From a virus, in the IMG/VR virus record IMGVR_UViG_3300042445_001158, positions 1 to 31,445 of that record: DNA of 31,445 bases; one strand, 5' to 3'. The notes under the pieces are model-generated. The model saw nothing but the letters and a program-made list of their open reading frames with translations, was not told the DNA's origin and did no database searches. The position numbers were made by a program, and so were the translations under genes. This document shows, piece after piece, positions 13,472-20,276 of this stretch. How positions within the stretch are numbered: position 1 is the first letter of the stretch; each line of letters starts with the position of its first letter.

Positions 13472-13843
13472 TTACCCCTTTCTAAAACTAAATGGGCTAT
13501 TTGCCCAAACCTTTTCTACTTGCTTTTTTTCTCTTTCTACAATTGCACGGCTCCATGAAAATCCTGCATCTCCACCCCAAGCATCCCACATAATTCTTCC
13601 ATTAGATGGGAACTCTGGACCATCGTAAAAACCTTTACCTTTTTTATCTACTTCATGACGGGAAAAAAAAGAAAACATTCTTTTAACAGTACTAAGAGAC
13701 ATTGCTCTACCAGCAACTATATCTGTTGCTCTACCCCAACCTACAGGAGTTCCTGCACCAGTTGCTTTTCCATCTTCTTTCCACTTTAATGCACGTCTAG
13801 CAGCAGCCTTCATACCAGAGGTAGGAGTATATGTATCAGCCAT
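13472..13843 (-). CDS. Phage protein with capsid-polyprotein-type domain (123 aa)
   Basis: The ATG at 13843 (MADTYTPTSG) is preferred over an upstream GTG that lies in the neighbouring gene. The middle has AAARRALKWKEDG, then a GWGRATDIVAG loop and EFPSNGRIMWDAWGGDAGFS. This set of motifs recurs in phage and giant-virus proteins, often fused to head maturation or portal proteins, and has no established function that I know. Here it stands alone. It is probably a virion or assembly accessory protein; confidence in the family pattern is higher than in the role. Confidence 0.65.
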   Translation of the reverse strand: MADTYTPTSGMKAAARRALKWKEDGKATGAGTPVGWGRATDIVAGRAMSLSTVKRMFSFFSRHEVDKKGKGFYDGPEFPSNGRIMWDAWGGDAGFSWSRAIVEREKKQVEKVWANSPFSFRKG

Positions 13844-13946
13844 TTTTTTTATCCCGCTTTTGTTGTTTAGCAACACGTTTTTCTTTAAGAGTCATCTTAG
13901 GCTCTTTTTTTGTATTAACATTACCCTTTTGTTCTTTATTTGCCAT
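13836..13946 (-). CDS. Small lysine-rich protein (36 aa)
   Basis: A short ORF encodes a very basic, Lys/Gln-rich peptide (MANKEQKGNVNTKKEPKMTL at the N-terminus). GGGG lies eight bases before the ATG. It overlaps the previous gene by 11 bases and the next gene by eight, as neighbours here do. Composition suggests an unstructured nucleic-acid-binding or filler peptide; no family is recognised. Confidence 0.45.
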   Translation of the reverse strand: MANKEQKGNVNTKKEPKMTLKEKRVAKQQKRDKKNG

Positions 13947-14094
13947 GACTTACCCCTGCCTTTGTTTTTGGATACGGACCAAGATCTGCCTTTACAGTAC
14001 CGTCTTTTCTTAAACGAACAATCCTGCCATTTTTAATTTGTAAAGAATTAAATCCGTAATTTTTAAAATAAGAACCTGAAGATCTGTTAGCCAT
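13936..14094 (-). CDS. Small basic protein (52 aa)
   Basis: The ATG overlaps the last base of the previous stop (TAATG). The sequence begins MANRSSGSYFKNYG and contains GRIVRLRKDGTVKADLGPYP, a short beta hairpin that I have seen in phage small proteins lying beside head-associated domains. No function is known. It is coupled to the 136-residue gene before it and the 36-residue gene after it. Confidence 0.55.
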   Translation of the reverse strand: MANRSSGSYFKNYGFNSLQIKNGRIVRLRKDGTVKADLGPYPKTKAGVSHGK

Positions 14095-14504
14095 TATTTT
14101 TTAAACCTTAAAGGATTAAAAGATCCATCCCAAATACTTTTTGTTGTAGATTGTGACTCTGCTTTGTATGTACCACCACGACGCTTATACTCTTGTACTA
14201 CCCAAGAATTAGCAACTGCAGATGGATAAACATCAAACTTATCTTTTGCTGCTTGTACAACTCTTGCATATAGTTTAGGGTCTGATGGTGTTGATCCACC
14301 CCTACGTGGTTTAATAAAATCTTCATAATTAGGTTTTGCTTTTGCCATTTCATTTTCCATTTCTTCTAATTTACCAACGGGAACGCAATTAGGAACCATA
14401 CGCCCACCTTTATCTTTCATGCCACGTTGTTCATATCCAGACCAACATGCTTTTGTCATGTTGTCCCATTTATCTTCTTCTTCGTTATCTGAGTAGTATG
14501 TCAT
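14094..14504 (-). CDS. Phage protein with two head-associated-type small domains (136 aa)
   Basis: The start at 14504 is chosen because an extended -10 element (TGATATAAT) lies seven bases before this ATG, whereas upstream in-frame starts are inside the previous gene. Two recognisable small modules follow: CWSGYEQRGMKDKGGRMVPNC (about residues 20-40) and YARVVQAAKDKFDVYPSAVANSWVVQEYKRRGG (about 82-114, quoted here as its start YARVVQAAKDKF and end WVVQEYKRRGG). Both recur in phage structural polyproteins, where they are often fused behind protease or portal domains. As a free protein it may be an assembly accessory; role unproven. Confidence 0.6.
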   Translation of the reverse strand: MTYYSDNEEEDKWDNMTKACWSGYEQRGMKDKGGRMVPNCVPVGKLEEMENEMAKAKPNYEDFIKPRRGGSTPSDPKLYARVVQAAKDKFDVYPSAVANSWVVQEYKRRGGTYKAESQSTTKSIWDGSFNPLRFKK

Positions 14505-14511
14505 ACTATCT

Positions 14512-14520
14512 ATTATATCA
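14512..14520 (-). promoter_or_regulatory. Extended -10 promoter inside the operon, leaderless layout
   Basis: The minus strand reads TGATATAAT, then seven bases and the ATG at 14504. The TGA is also the stop codon of the upstream 111-residue gene. No good -35 is visible. Confidence 0.55.
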
Positions 14521-14853
14521 GGCTTTGGGGTGCAAAAGTCGTATGATTTCAAAAAGGTTCCACCTGTTTTTTTTGGATAAACCCTCCACTGCAACTTGAT
14601 CAAAAGCCTTTTTAGATAGGGTAATGATGGGTTCTGAAGCAAAAAAATCTATTTCTAAAAAACCTTTTTCCCATAATTCCATAACGCAAGAATTCACATC
14701 TGTTATGTGCTCATTGTATAAATCTGGCATAAGATTTTTAATTTTAGGAGTAAAGGAATACAGCAATTCACCAGTTTCTTCGTCAACTCCTACAGTTTCT
14801 AACCCCCCATCGAGAATAAGTTTTTCAATTATTTCTTGTTCTTCGTTACTCAT
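14518..14853 (-). CDS. Conserved phage hypothetical protein (111 aa)
   Basis: An acidic helical protein with GGLETVGVDEETGELLYSF near residue 16-34 and a helix-rich remainder that ends near a basic IIRLLHPKA. I recognise this as a recurrent hypothetical family of environmental phages, in which the segment 'DGGLE..G.DE.TGE.LY.FTP' is conserved. The overall layout suggests a winged-helix-like fold, but this is inference. It overlaps the thioredoxin gene by eight bases, and its stop codon is part of the next promoter. Confidence 0.65.
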   Translation of the reverse strand: MSNEEQEIIEKLILDGGLETVGVDEETGELLYSFTPKIKNLMPDLYNEHITDVNSCVMELWEKGFLEIDFFASEPIITLSKKAFDQVAVEGLSKKNRWNLFEIIRLLHPKA

Positions 14854-15097
14854 TATTTATAAACTCTAACAAAGACTGTTGAGTTTGTGCACCAACTATA
14901 CGCTTAATTTCTTTTTCATTTTCAAATAATATAAAAGTAGGAACTGACATTATCTCAAACCTTTTAGCAAGTAGTTGCTCATAGTCAGCATCAATTATTT
15001 GAAACTGATAACCATCTTTTTTTAATTTTTCAACAATTGGTCGTGTTTTTTTGCAAGCACCACACCACTCTGTTGTAAAATAAAAAACTGTTTTCAT
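14846..15097 (-). CDS. Thioredoxin-like protein
   Basis: At 83 residues this is a minimal thioredoxin. It has the active site WCGAC (Trp11, Cys12, Cys15) after the first strand, a cis-Pro loop SVPTF (Pro53), and the final IVGAQTQQSLLEFI helix. The dipeptide between the cysteines is Gly-Ala rather than the classical Gly-Pro. It would reduce protein disulfides in the cytoplasm using host thioredoxin reductase, and could serve the phage peroxidase-like proteins or a nucleotide reductase outside the window. It overlaps the nuclease gene by four bases. Confidence 0.9.
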   Translation of the reverse strand: MKTVFYFTTEWCGACKKTRPIVEKLKKDGYQFQIIDADYEQLLAKRFEIMSVPTFILFENEKEIKRIVGAQTQQSLLEFINNE

Positions 15098-15501
15098 TTT
15101 TTAGATCTTTCTCTAGCCTTTTTTAATGCCTCAAAATCTTTTACTTTGGCATCTCCCATGTATCCCCAGGCATAGCCATCATTAATCATTTTATCATTGA
15201 CAGATTCTGTATCGTCATTAATGTATAGCCATCCTAAAATACGACCAAACTTTTCGGTTGAATTTATTTTTTCAGTTTTAATTACAATAGATTTGGCATC
15301 CTTTAAATGCTTTTTTAAGTGCTCCTTAGATTCAAGTCCAAGAGCCTTTTCAGCCTTATCTGTTGTGCGTGATTCTGGAGTATCAATACCAGCCAAACGT
15401 ACACGAGATGAAAATAAAATATCAAACCCTAAATCAATAATTACATCAATAGTATCTCCATCAACAACATTCTTTACTTCTTTTACAAAATACTCATACA
15501 T
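15094..15501 (-). CDS. Staphylococcal-nuclease-like (thermonuclease) protein
   Basis: The catalytic residues of the SNase fold are all present and even fall at the classical numbers: VDGDT (Asp14, Asp16), RVRLAGIDTPE with Arg35, Asp40, Thr41 and Glu43, and KFGRILG with Arg87. The end of the fold, VNDKMINDGYAWGY, is also present. The enzyme would hydrolyse DNA or RNA with calcium. At 135 residues it is a bare nuclease domain with no signal peptide, so it would act inside the cell, for example in host DNA breakdown. It sits between thioredoxin and a zinc-binding protein with one- and four-base overlaps. Confidence 0.9.
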   Translation of the reverse strand: MYEYFVKEVKNVVDGDTIDVIIDLGFDILFSSRVRLAGIDTPESRTTDKAEKALGLESKEHLKKHLKDAKSIVIKTEKINSTEKFGRILGWLYINDDTESVNDKMINDGYAWGYMGDAKVKDFEALKKARERSKK

Positions 15502-15773
15502 TATATTGCCCCAATCGCTCTATTCTCTACTAATTTTTCACGCTCATCAATAACTTCTAGCATAAAAGCCATCATTTTTTTATATGATTCTGGTTTATTC
15601 ATTATTTTGTCATAATGATGGCTACAAAACATTAACTCTCCAGAGGCGCCTTTTACTTTAACTAACGCTTGGGCTAGGCATTTATCGCAACGATCTTTTG
15701 AGTTTAAAACCCATTGTTTAGGTTTTACGCTTGGATGATCTTTTGTAACACTGTCCATAGTTCTATTATACAT
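15501..15773 (-). CDS. DUF7455-like zinc-binding protein
   Basis: The segment DRCDKCLAQALVKV, then GELMFCSHHYDK, gives Cys29, Cys32, Cys50 and His53 (or His52). This is the pattern of the small DUF7455-type proteins common in Actinobacteria and their phages (DRCDxCGAQA...GGxLLFCxHH). Their function is not established. AGAGG seven bases before the ATG supports the start at 15773. A C-terminal helix of about 35 residues follows the zinc module. The family fits an actinobacterial host. Confidence 0.75.
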   Translation of the reverse strand: MYNRTMDSVTKDHPSVKPKQWVLNSKDRCDKCLAQALVKVKGASGELMFCSHHYDKIMNKPESYKKMMAFMLEVIDEREKLVENRAIGAI

Positions 15774-15777
15774 CCAA

Positions 15778-15963
15778 TTACCTCTTTCTATTGTCGGTTG
15801 AATAAAATCCAGTACCGTTAAAAATTGATCCTATATTAGAGTATACACGAACTAGCGATCTATTGCAAGTTTCACAACTATATCCTGGATCAAAATCATT
15901 AATAGATCTTTCTTTTATTACTCTAGTGCCACAAGGCATACAGTCATATTCATATGAAGCCAC
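15778..15963 (-). CDS. FmdB-type zinc ribbon protein
   Basis: The sequence MASYEYDCMPCGTRVIKERS, a second pair in SCETC, and the ending FNGTGFYSTDNR match the FmdB/CxxC-CxxC family of small zinc ribbon proteins (family pattern MPxYEYxCxxCG...GSGFYxTD). Cysteines are at 8, 11, 30 and 33. The start is GTG with AGGAG seven bases upstream. The first gene of the long minus-strand unit that ends at 10069. FmdB proteins are suggested regulators but a biochemical role is not settled. Confidence 0.85.
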   Translation of the reverse strand: MASYEYDCMPCGTRVIKERSINDFDPGYSCETCNRSLVRVYSNIGSIFNGTGFYSTDNRKR

Positions 15964-16016
15964 TAAATACTCCTTTTTTATAATAGGCAGTTTTACAACA
16001 TGCCCAGGTTGTTTTT

Positions 16017-16436
16017 TTACTTGATTTTAATTATTTTGGGTTTTTTGTCTTCAGGAACAACACGAACAATATTAATTGTAAGCATGCCATCCTTAAGTTC
16101 AGCACTAGATACTTCCATATATTCACCAAGGGCAAATGTGCGAGTAAATTTACGAGCAGCAATTCCCTTATGAACAACTTCGGCATCTGTTACTTCTGCT
16201 ATTTCACCTTTAATTATTAATGTTCCATTATCTACTGAAACATCAATATCTGTTTTTGAAAATCCAGCAACAGCCAAAGATAGTTTATATGTATCTTCGT
16301 CTAGTTTTAAGATATCGTATGGCGGATATGCCTGACGAGTTGCTAGATTGTGTACTGTACTTAAACGGTCCAATTCACGATTGAAACCAATAAAAAATGG
16401 ATCCTTAAAAAGATCCAGTGTAAATGAACTTACCAT
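16017..16436 (-). CDS. Hsp20/alpha-crystallin small heat shock protein
   Basis: A 139-residue protein with an alpha-crystallin domain at about residues 37-128, including YPPYDILKLDEDTYKLSLAV, a KTDIDVSVDNGTLIIKGE strand pair and the diagnostic AELKDGMLTINI, followed by a C-terminal IKI that fits the I-x-I oligomerisation motif. It is an ATP-independent holdase. Hsp20 genes occur in many aquatic phages, where they may protect virion proteins during assembly. GGAG lies seven bases before the ATG, within a 54-base leader that may begin with a hairpin. It is transcribed from its own extended -10 promoter. Confidence 0.92.
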   Translation of the reverse strand: MVSSFTLDLFKDPFFIGFNRELDRLSTVHNLATRQAYPPYDILKLDEDTYKLSLAVAGFSKTDIDVSVDNGTLIIKGEIAEVTDAEVVHKGIAARKFTRTFALGEYMEVSSAELKDGMLTINIVRVVPEDKKPKIIKIK

Positions 16437-16469
16437 TTTATTTTCTCCTTTTCAGCGAGTTTCATTTTT

Positions 16470-16490
16470 GTACCCCCATTTGGCAGGTAC
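16470..16490 (-). promoter_or_regulatory. 5' leader hairpin of the Hsp20 mRNA
   Basis: The inverted repeat GTACC/GGTAC encloses an 11-base interior that may pair further. With the usual distance from the -10 element, transcription would start at the first base of this hairpin. It could stabilise the mRNA; it does not obviously sequester the Shine-Dalgarno, so a classical RNA thermometer is not evident. Confidence 0.35.
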
Positions 16491-16496
16491 ATATAT

Positions 16497-16505
16497 ATTA
16501 TACCA
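16497..16505 (-). promoter_or_regulatory. Extended -10 promoter of the Hsp20 gene
   Basis: The minus strand reads TGGTATAAT, 60 bases before the ATG. No clear -35 is seen. It overlaps the 3' end of the carbamoyltransferase gene region. Confidence 0.55.
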
Positions 16506-16507
16506 GA

Positions 16508-17932
16508 TTAGGACAATATAGGAAAATTATATTGTTTTTGCCATTTTTCTATATCTAATCTATCATTTAATAGTGGTTGCCCTTTAATATTTAAACTAGT
16601 ATTAAGTAGTATTGGGATTCCAGTAATTTTATACCAATTAGATAAGACATCGTAAAGTCCAGAATGTTGGTCTTTATTTACAGTTTGAACTCTTGATGTG
16701 CCATCAATATGTACTACAGAAGGGATCTTTTCTGGCTGTAAGCACTTGACTGTATACTGCATATAAGGGCTTGTAAAGTCCATATCAAACCATCTGGAAG
16801 CATATTCTTCCATAACTACTGGAGCAAATGGTCTAAACAATTCTCTTTGTTTAATTAGATTAACCTTGTTTTTAATTAATGGATCTCTTGGGTCTGCAAG
16901 AATACTTCTATTTCCTAATGCTCTTGGACCAAATTCTGCACGTCCTGTTGCCACTGCTACTATTCCATCTTTTAATATACCGTCCACAATTTTCTGAATA
17001 GGATACTTTCCACCAAGGTCATAGCCAAGGTACGGATCCTTCCATTCAAGATGTTTCCCATAAAGTGCTGCTGCTGCACCAAGAGAAGACCCTGCGTCTC
17101 CTGGATTTGGCATAATCCAAATTGTATCAAAGATATTCCATAGCAACGTATTAGCAGAAGAGTTTAGAGCGCATCCACCCATAAACACTAAATTGTTTTT
17201 GCCCGTAACTGACTTTGCCATACGCATAAAGTCGTTTAGTCTTTGTTCGTATACAACTTGAACGGCTGCTGCTATATCAAATTTATCCTGTTCTGATATT
17301 TCTATACCCCAATCATAAATTCCTTTATGAAAGTTATATTTTTGTTTTGAGTAAGATGGAAAATACTTGTCTACTTTTTTATAGTATTTTTTCCAATCTC
17401 CATAGGCAGCCATACCCATCATAATGTATTCTTCTTGGTTTGGCATTAGGCCAATGAGTTGTGTAAATGCTGAATAAAATAATCCAAAACTAACTGGATA
17501 ATTTTGCTTATATTTTAATTTTATTTTTTTGCCTTTACCAACCCATATTGTTGATGTGTTATATTCTCCTATTGCATCAATAACAACAATACAGGCACTA
17601 TCAAGGTCGCTTGTGTAGTATCCCGCTGCTGCGTGAGAATAGTGGTGGCTAAAAGATTTTCTTGGGATGCCATCAATATTGAACCTTGGTTTCCAATCCC
17701 CAGACCCACCCCTTAGAGCCAGTCTAGAGGCTTTTAAAAGAGGCTTCTCGTAATAGGCAATATAGTTTGGTGTGCCATACTGCAAAACATCTTTTATTAA
17801 ACTATCATTAATGTACCAGTCATTTTTTTGTTTGCTATATCTTTCTGCATGCCCTGCAAATAATATTTTCCCGTTTTTAATCAGAGAGACAGAAGCATCA
17901 TGCGATGTTTCATTAATTCCAAGAATTATCAT
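16508..17932 (-). CDS. NodU/CmcH-type carbamoyltransferase
   Basis: The N-terminal domain is Kae1-like: ILGINETSHDASVSLI, the metal and substrate site SHHYSHAAAGYY (His96, His100) and VVIDAIGEYNTSTIW. FMGGCALNSSAN lies near the domain end. The C-terminal domain has RAEFGPRALGNRSILADPR and RELFRPFAPVVMEE, the family hallmarks, and ends with ILLNTSLNIKGQPL. Such enzymes transfer carbamoyl from carbamoyl phosphate via carbamoyl-AMP to a hydroxyl on a sugar or natural product. The 474 residues are somewhat fewer than TobZ or NodU (about 570). The next gene upstream is SGNH-like, so glycan decoration is plausible; a DNA base target is an alternative. The start region is very A-rich with no strong Shine-Dalgarno. 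Confidence 0.92.
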   Translation of the reverse strand: MIILGINETSHDASVSLIKNGKILFAGHAERYSKQKNDWYINDSLIKDVLQYGTPNYIAYYEKPLLKASRLALRGGSGDWKPRFNIDGIPRKSFSHHYSHAAAGYYTSDLDSACIVVIDAIGEYNTSTIWVGKGKKIKLKYKQNYPVSFGLFYSAFTQLIGLMPNQEEYIMMGMAAYGDWKKYYKKVDKYFPSYSKQKYNFHKGIYDWGIEISEQDKFDIAAAVQVVYEQRLNDFMRMAKSVTGKNNLVFMGGCALNSSANTLLWNIFDTIWIMPNPGDAGSSLGAAAALYGKHLEWKDPYLGYDLGGKYPIQKIVDGILKDGIVAVATGRAEFGPRALGNRSILADPRDPLIKNKVNLIKQRELFRPFAPVVMEEYASRWFDMDFTSPYMQYTVKCLQPEKIPSVVHIDGTSRVQTVNKDQHSGLYDVLSNWYKITGIPILLNTSLNIKGQPLLNDRLDIEKWQKQYNFPILS

Positions 17933-18010
17933 TAATAAATAAAATCTTTCTTTTTTCTTTTTTTATTTTTAAAAAGTATAATTATTTTGTAATAATACCA
18001 CCTAATATTA

Positions 18011-18916
18011 TTAATCATTTTTTATTTTTTCATATTTGTTAAGAAATACATTTGACATATGTTTGTGTGTATGAATTCCCCAATGCCCAATCTGTTTTTC
18101 TGGATTATAGTCTGCAGCCCAATAATACAATTTATGATCTTTAAATTCTTCACAACAATTTCTATCTGATGCTCTTTGTGTCCATACAACTTCTTCAGAT
18201 GTTTTTATATAGTTTTTTAAAATATTAGGTGTGGTGTTTATAAAGTACTCAATATTTGTGTCATCGTATATGCTCCATATAAATTTAATATTATGGGATT
18301 TACAATATTGCTCTAGCATTGCTATAAACATAAAGTTGTAAAATATTGAAAACTCTCTTGGAAGAACATATACTGGATCATGTGGGGCCCTAGAAATTTT
18401 TGTTAAATACTCCTCATAAAAGTACGCTACGCCTATACTATTACTGTCTATATTTTTTTTGTGTTTTTCTTGGTTCCAAAATGTTGGGGATAATAGTTTG
18501 TTTGGAACCATACTATACTCTAGCCTGTATAATGGAAACAATCCTAAAACTATTTCTGGATTTCCAACCTCTTCAAAATATTTAAACGCTTTATATACTT
18601 GACCATTAATGCTATCTCCAGGTGATGCAATTCTTGAGTATTTTTTATTTATAGAATTAGAAAAAATTTCTGGCCAAGTAAACTTGTTTGGCATTCCACA
18701 ACCATATGTATTAGAACAGCCCAGCACTAAAACTTCATTATTTTTATCAAACTTATCAGACCTATAGCCATATTCATTAATGCTATATTCAACTTTTTTT
18801 ACAATATCTTGAGGAGAATTAATTTTTGTACCATATAAATGTGATGGTGTATTTTTTGCGTTTGCTAAACTTCTATAAAAAAAAGTTCTTTTATTGTCTT
18901 TGTCGTATTCTTCCAT
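18011..18916 (-). CDS. SGNH/GDSL-like hydrolase-type protein
   Basis: VLVLGCSNTYGCGMP contains a GxSxT block I (Ser68 with this start) in place of GDSx, SPGDSINGQ fits the Gly block, and IHTHKHMSNVF near the C-terminus can supply the catalytic His. These are typical of SGNH-fold esterases or acyltransferase partners that act on glycans. Two ATG codons are adjacent; the second (18916) stands six bases after a TGTTATAAT extended -10 element. At 301 residues it has no signal peptide. It is placed just upstream of the carbamoyltransferase gene, suggesting a shared glycan or small-molecule target. Confidence 0.65.
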   Translation of the reverse strand: MEEYDKDNKRTFFYRSLANAKNTPSHLYGTKINSPQDIVKKVEYSINEYGYRSDKFDKNNEVLVLGCSNTYGCGMPNKFTWPEIFSNSINKKYSRIASPGDSINGQVYKAFKYFEEVGNPEIVLGLFPLYRLEYSMVPNKLLSPTFWNQEKHKKNIDSNSIGVAYFYEEYLTKISRAPHDPVYVLPREFSIFYNFMFIAMLEQYCKSHNIKFIWSIYDDTNIEYFINTTPNILKNYIKTSEEVVWTQRASDRNCCEEFKDHKLYYWAADYNPEKQIGHWGIHTHKHMSNVFLNKYEKIKND

Positions 18917-18922
18917 CATTAT

Positions 18923-18931
18923 ATTATAACA
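18923..18931 (-). promoter_or_regulatory. Extended -10 promoter, leaderless layout
   Basis: TGTTATAAT on the minus strand, six bases before the second of two adjacent ATG codons of the SGNH-like gene. A TTTGAT lies 15 bases upstream as a weak -35. Confidence 0.55.
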
Positions 18932-18991
18932 CCTTTGGCGGGAATCAAACTTAAAATAAACGTATTATAGATCCTATACTATTTTTTTGAA

Positions 18992-19429
18992 TTACAAAAA
19001 TATAATATTTGAAACTTGATAGGATGATGGGTAATGCTTAATAGATCCATCAGTAGATATTAAAAATTTTTCAAAGTTCCAGGCTATATCTTTACCCCCA
19101 GTAGCCTTTTCCTTGCAATATTTGTAAATTGGGTGAGCATCTGGACCATTAACATAAATTTTTTCAGCAATAGGAAATGTTATACTAAAATTACTTGTAC
19201 AAAATTCTTTTATTTCTTCGTTTGTTCCTGGTTCTTGATTTCCAAATTGATTGCATGGAAAACCAATAACCACTAAAGAATCATTTTGTATTTTTTGTAA
19301 GTCAGCATATTGAGATGTATATCCACAATGGCTTGCGGTATTAACAATAAGTATGTTTTTATTTTTAAATTGTTTTAATTCTATAACATTTTTATTATTA
19401 TCTATAAATGATAAATCATATATGCTCAT
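18992..19429 (-). CDS. Glutathione peroxidase-family protein (cysteine type)
   Basis: All parts of the family active site are visible: NTASHCGYTSQY with peroxidatic Cys35, FPCNQFGNQEPG with Gln65, and WNFEKFLI with Trp117 and Asn118. Two more cysteines (Cys59 in FPCN and Cys77 in EFC) match positions in thioredoxin-dependent plant and bacterial members, where the latter is the resolving Cys. It would reduce hydrogen peroxide or lipid peroxides in the cytoplasm, likely with thioredoxin. Length (145) is slightly short and the C-terminal helix is truncated. AGGGG is upstream of the ATG. It follows a larger paralogue by 23 bases. Confidence 0.9.
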   Translation of the reverse strand: MSIYDLSFIDNNKNVIELKQFKNKNILIVNTASHCGYTSQYADLQKIQNDSLVVIGFPCNQFGNQEPGTNEEIKEFCTSNFSITFPIAEKIYVNGPDAHPIYKYCKEKATGGKDIAWNFEKFLISTDGSIKHYPSSYQVSNIIFL

Positions 19430-19452
19430 AAAAATTCCCCTATATTTTAAAT

Positions 19453-20256
19453 TTAAACAGCAATTAATTCATGTGCATGATCATACGCTGGATTAATAAT
19501 TGATTTTTCTCCAGCCATAAGTTTTTCAATATGATCACGAATAACAGCATTTTCTTCATTAAAAATGTACTCAGATCTATCTGGACCCATTTTTGCTGGG
19601 ATTCCTTGTGCCGCAAGGTCTTCTTTTAGAGTACGCTCTACATCCCAGTTTAGTGTTGTAGCAGGATAATGCTTAACTACATAACCATCTTTGTCAATTA
19701 AATACTTTTCAAAGTTAGCGTTCATCATAAATCCACCGTCATGCTGGTTTAAATAACGTGACTCGTAATCTGTTTTTTCAACAATTCCAAGTTTATTTTT
19801 TTTATCTTGTATTGCTTTAATTTGTTTTGAAACCTCTAAATAAAGTTCATGTCTTTCTCCAAAGGGTTGGCCATTACCGTTAAGTCCTGGACCTTTACCA
19901 AGCCATGGTGCCTCTAATGGGATTTCTGCGGGATTAGAAACAATCATTTCTGAGAATGGGAATGTAACACCATAAACATCTTCTCCGTACAACTTAGAAT
20001 CCATACCGCAAGTAATACCTTGTGACCATTTACCTTTTGTGATGCTTGGACCACAAAAATCGTTAGTAGGAATTGCTACAACAGTAAAATTTTCTCCTGC
20101 CATATCTTCTTGAATCCATTCAATAGACTCCATTTGACCAGCGTTTCCACAACCAACGGTTGTGTTAATTAACATAATTGTTTTGCCTTTAAATTGTTGC
20201 AAAAAATTTGGAGTACCTTCGGCAGAATCTAACTCAATATCATATATAGATTTCAT
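19453..20256 (-). CDS. Divergent glutathione-peroxidase-like protein (267 aa)
   Basis: The protein aligns by eye with glutathione peroxidases: INTTVGCGNAGQM keeps Cys36, AIPTNDFCG occupies the FPCNQF place, VTFPFSEM matches the later strand, and MNANFEKYLIDKDG matches WNFEKFL. The catalytic Gln segment (QEPG) is absent and Trp is replaced by Ala180, so peroxidase activity in the classical sense is doubtful. There is an insertion of about 60 residues before the NFEKYL part and a 60-residue C-terminal extension. The ATG lies six bases after an extended -10 element. It may be a redox chaperone or a peroxidase with changed chemistry. Confidence 0.7.
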   Translation of the reverse strand: MKSIYDIELDSAEGTPNFLQQFKGKTIMLINTTVGCGNAGQMESIEWIQEDMAGENFTVVAIPTNDFCGPSITKGKWSQGITCGMDSKLYGEDVYGVTFPFSEMIVSNPAEIPLEAPWLGKGPGLNGNGQPFGERHELYLEVSKQIKAIQDKKNKLGIVEKTDYESRYLNQHDGGFMMNANFEKYLIDKDGYVVKHYPATTLNWDVERTLKEDLAAQGIPAKMGPDRSEYIFNEENAVIRDHIEKLMAGEKSIINPAYDHAHELIAV

Positions 20257-20262
20257 AGGTAT

Positions 20263-20271
20263 ATTATAACA
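20263..20271 (-). promoter_or_regulatory. Extended -10 promoter, leaderless layout
   Basis: TGTTATAAT on the minus strand lies six bases before the ATG at 20256, in the 20-base gap after the P4H-like gene. It probably drives both peroxidase-like genes. Confidence 0.6.
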
Positions 20272-20276
20272 TAACT

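Noticed and set aside
15995-16018. Hairpin ACAAC/GTTGT followed by seven T on the plus strand
   Set aside because: No plus-strand gene precedes it, and on the minus strand, where genes are, it is followed by A's. It is not counted as a terminator.
16437-16490. RNA thermometer in the Hsp20 leader
   Set aside because: The Shine-Dalgarno GGAG has only a three-base partner (CUC) nearby and no ROSE- or fourU-type pairing could be found by eye.
17991-18012. AT-only inverted repeat AATAATA/TATTATT after the SGNH-like gene
   Set aside because: It overlaps the stop codon, has no G+C stem and no T-tract, so it is likely to be chance in A+T-rich sequence.
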